Shown here one piece after another: positions 62,062 through 64,000 of a stretch of DNA of 64,000 nt. The translations under genes were made by a program, and so were the position numbers. The notes below the pieces were generated by a model. It saw only the letters and a program-made list of their open reading frames with translations. It ran no database searches and was not told the origin of the DNA. Within the stretch, counting starts at the first letter, position 1, and every line of letters begins with the position of its first letter. The stretch is from Massilia sp. Bi118 (lineage in GTDB: Bacteria > Pseudomonadota > Gammaproteobacteria > Burkholderiales > Burkholderiaceae_D). The stretch covers positions 248,001 to 312,000 of the forward strand of contig NZ_CAKKMV010000003.1 of NCBI RefSeq assembly GCF_918697865.1, in the 5' to 3' direction.

Positions 62062-62673
62062 ATGCGCAAAATGAACGACGAAACCTGCGACATAGTCGCA
62101 CGCGCCACGCGAGGGTGCGGCAAGCCGCCGCTTGCCGCACGCGTCGGGATCATCGGCGCCGGCACCTCTGGCGTCAGCCTGGCCGTGAATTTTCTGAACG
62201 CCGGCATTCCCGTCACGCTGTTCGAAGTCGAGCGCATCCTGCTCGACGAGGGCATCGCGAGCGCCGGCGACCAGCGCATGTTCCTGCTGTCCGGCACCCT
62301 CGAGCTCCATCACTTGAAAGACTGCGATCTGATTCTGCAGGTTTCGGAGGATGCAGGCGCCGACCTGTTCCAGCGGCTGGGTGAATTCGCCAAGCCGGGC
62401 GCGATCCTGGTGACCACGACGCTGGAGCCCAAGGCCAGTTATATTGCCGGCTTTACACGGCGTCCCGATGCCGTGCCGGACGCGCTTTTCGCCGGCACCT
62501 CGCGCGCATGCATTGCGTGGCAATTCGTATGCAGGAACGGGACGACTGCCGAAACGCTCTCCAGCGCAATCGTCCTGTCCCGGGCGCTGTGCAATGAGGC
62601 GAAGCTTGGCGAGGTCTATGTTGGTTCTGCGCGGGGATTACGCGGAGCAGGTATTCCTGCTCCGCGCCGCTGA
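62062..62673 (+). CDS. 3-hydroxyacyl-CoA dehydrogenase NAD-binding domain, incomplete
   Basis: A 203-residue frame right after aceA, with AAGGAA before the ATG. Residues 26-60 (ARVGIIGAGTSGVSLAVNFLNAGIPVTLFEVE) are the GxGxxG Rossmann fold of 3-hydroxyacyl-CoA dehydrogenases, and KPGAILVTTTLE near residue 112 matches its later strand. The catalytic Ser/His/Asn region is altered and the C-terminal helical domain is missing; the last 25 residues are unlike the family and read through an 11-bp hairpin. Probably a truncated or decaying gene, or a protein with a changed role. Confidence 0.6.
   Translation: MRKMNDETCDIVARATRGCGKPPLAARVGIIGAGTSGVSLAVNFLNAGIPVTLFEVERILLDEGIASAGDQRMFLLSGTLELHHLKDCDLILQVSEDAGADLFQRLGEFAKPGAILVTTTLEPKASYIAGFTRRPDAVPDALFAGTSRACIAWQFVCRNGTTAETLSSAIVLSRALCNEAKLGEVYVGSARGLRGAGIPAPRR
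62641..62666 (+). terminator. Perfect hairpin at the end of the aceA unit
   Basis: CGCGGAGCAGG (62641-62651), loop TATT, and CCTGCTCCGCG (62656-62666), an 11-bp perfect stem inside the last codons of the dehydrogenase-like frame. No T-run follows, so it may be a pausing or RNA-stabilising structure. A second, GC-rich inverted repeat (about 62679-62706) stands between the convergent genes. Confidence 0.5.
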
Positions 62674-62713
62674 AGATGGGTAAGGGTCGGCGCCGCCGGC
62701 CCTACCGTTACGC

Positions 62714-63328
62714 TTACGCTGTCGCCCGCGCGCTGGCGCGGCCGTTCCGGCGCGTCATGGTGACCACGAAGACCAGGCCGGTCAGCATCAGCATCCAGTC
62801 GGTCGGTTCCGGCACCTCGGTCAGGCTCAGCAGCGAGGAGGTCGAAGCAAGGTCGACGCCCGTCTTCGACAGCGAGAAGTTCAGCACGCCATTCGGATCG
62901 CCGATGGGGGCGGAGTTCGAGTCGTACAGCGCTATCGAGAAGTAGCTATTGCTGTCAAAAGCGCTGACGAATCCGAGGAATTCTTCCGAGAAATTCAGGT
63001 CGAACGCAAACGGACCGCTGACCGCGAGGTACAGATCGTTGTAGGCGCCGGCGTTGCCGATAACAAAACTGTCCGATGTCCCGCCGACCGCGCCCTGACG
63101 GTCGAGCTCGACAAGTGGCGTGCCGGTAAAGTGAGACAGCGTCGCCGTCACAGGGGCGGCGCCGTCGATGCTGCCAAACACGAGATCGATGTAGGCGATG
63201 TCCGCGGTGGCGGTATCGGCGATGCCGATGTGGTAAGTCGGCAGCACGGTGGCGCCGGCCGTCAGGCTCGCGGCAGCCAGGCCCAGTGCCAGCACGACAT
63301 GACGCAGGTGTTTTTGAATGTTGAACAT
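62714..63328 (-). CDS. PEP-CTERM sorting-signal protein
   Basis: A 204-residue exported protein: signal peptide (to AGA), a beta-rich middle with one long acidic segment, and a C-terminal sorting signal VPEPTDWMLMLTGLVFVVTMTRRNGRA, that is, the PEP motif, a membrane helix and a basic end. Exosortase/PEP-CTERM systems send such proteins to the outer surface or biofilm matrix. No exosortase gene is in the window. Confidence 0.9.
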   Translation of the reverse strand: MFNIQKHLRHVVLALGLAAASLTAGATVLPTYHIGIADTATADIAYIDLVFGSIDGAAPVTATLSHFTGTPLVELDRQGAVGGTSDSFVIGNAGAYNDLYLAVSGPFAFDLNFSEEFLGFVSAFDSNSYFSIALYDSNSAPIGDPNGVLNFSLSKTGVDLASTSSLLSLTEVPEPTDWMLMLTGLVFVVTMTRRNGRASARATA

Positions 63329-63337
63329 GTGATTTCC

Positions 63338-64000
63338 TTAGAGAGTGCCGGAGTAGATGACGGCCTTGTAGCCGATCGAGCCTTTGCTAGGGTTGGAGAA
63401 GATGACCGTGACCGATGCGGCTTGACCCGGCGCGAACGCGCCATTGGGGAAGGTCACGTACGGCGCGCCGCTGTGGGTGCCCGAGGCGTTGTCGATCGAG
63501 ACGCCCGTCGTCAGGTTGTCGAACTCAACGCTGACCGGGCCGCTGATGCTTGCCGCCGTCTTGTTGGTCAAGGTATAGGTCACGCTGAACTTCTGGGTGG
63601 CACGGTTGTAGACCGGACCCACGCTGGTCACCCCGAAGCTGGCAGTGACATCGGTAACGCAGCTATGGAGCGGCGTCGACGTATTACGCGGCGCCACCGG
63701 CATGACCGTGAAATCCTTGCTGTTGTTGTCGGTATCGACGCATGCATTGGTGCGGAAGGCCGCCGTCGCCGGCGACAGCGTCGCGGTAGGCGCACCACCC
63801 TCGGCAGGCGTTGCGCCGCTGCCGAATGCCACCCAGTCGATCACGTTCGCGCTCGTCGGCGTCGCGGAGGCGGGCAATGCAGTCGTGCCCTTGACCAGGG
63901 CCACCTTGCCGGCCGTTCCGGACATATTGATCGCGCCCGTCGCATCCGCAGCAGGGAGTGCGGACCCGTTGGCGCCGCCCGAAAATTCCGAAATCAGGAA
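63338..64000 (-). CDS. Lamin-tail-domain exported protein (5' part outside window)
   Basis: The visible 220 C-terminal codons run unbroken to the right edge. The part next to the edge (ISEFSGGANGSALPAADATGAINMSGTAGKVALVKG) is the second half of a lamin-tail domain, as found in secreted nucleases and surface proteins. After TPLHSC comes an Ig-like beta domain (about 120 residues: VGPVYNRATQKFSVTYTLTNKTAASISGPVSVEFDNL ... GSIGYKAVIYSGTL) near the C-terminus. It begins upstream of position 64000. It is 9 bp from the PEP-CTERM gene and may share its transcript. Confidence 0.8.
   Translation of the reverse strand, partial: FLISEFSGGANGSALPAADATGAINMSGTAGKVALVKGTTALPASATPTSANVIDWVAFGSGATPAEGGAPTATLSPATAAFRTNACVDTDNNSKDFTVMPVAPRNTSTPLHSCVTDVTASFGVTSVGPVYNRATQKFSVTYTLTNKTAASISGPVSVEFDNLTTGVSIDNASGTHSGAPYVTFPNGAFAPGQAASVTVIFSNPSKGSIGYKAVIYSGTL

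Overview
The window is GC-rich, densely coded DNA that reads like a Betaproteobacterium of the family Oxalobacteraceae, most likely Massilia or a close relative. This is inferred from the gene set rather than from any marker sequence: long-form isocitrate lyase, FUSC transporter, PEP-CTERM protein, several TonB-dependent receptors for polysaccharide use, perfect FNR/Anr boxes, and a REP-like doublet of a kind I associate with Burkholderiales. No phage, IS element or CRISPR array was seen.

Layout. 1-2.7 kb: hemN (cut by the window edge), a truncated yjbR-like frame, and a PAS chemoreceptor; hemN and the receptor both carry FNR-type boxes. 2.9-8.9 kb: a large membrane NRPS of Pls/PosA type (A-T followed by three membrane-flanked hexapeptide domains), its phosphopantetheinyl transferase, and a YdjM-like membrane protein. 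9.1-15.7 kb: TonB receptor, hybrid histidine kinase and diguanylate cyclase response regulator. 15.7-22.9 kb: a GH30 glycan locus (GH30, TonB receptor, GH30, LacI regulator) with four copies of one LacI-type operator. Then tRNA-Cys with its terminator. 23.8-29.1 kb: a polyuronate locus (lyase, TonB receptor, lyase). 29-37 kb: FUSC transporter, caspase/WD40 protein, single-domain receivers and a soluble histidine kinase.

37.1-43.4 kb is the most interesting part. An ECF sigma factor and an RskA-type anti-sigma factor lie near a divergent pair of units: a fasciclin (FAS1) gene, and a DUF4331-lipoprotein-TPR-HupE operon. The same promoter-like element, TGAATCC-N16/17-CGTATA, precedes the sigma gene, the FAS1 gene and the DUF4331 operon. 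This predicts a self-activating three-promoter regulon that resembles mycobacterial SigK-RskA-MPT70/83 in its parts but carries an unstudied cargo.

43.5-64 kb: minor pilin, lipoprotein, PAS-GGDEF-EAL protein, an osmoadaptation operon (glucosylglycerol-phosphate synthase/phosphatase and MscS channel), D,D-endopeptidase, a 118-bp inverted-repeat element, a tightly coupled operon (secreted protein, antiporter, YbdK ligase, two-component system), an efflux adaptor/outer-membrane pair, isocitrate lyase, a 3-hydroxyacyl-CoA dehydrogenase fragment, and two exported proteins at the right edge.

All functions are read from sequence motifs by eye. No database search or folding program was run.
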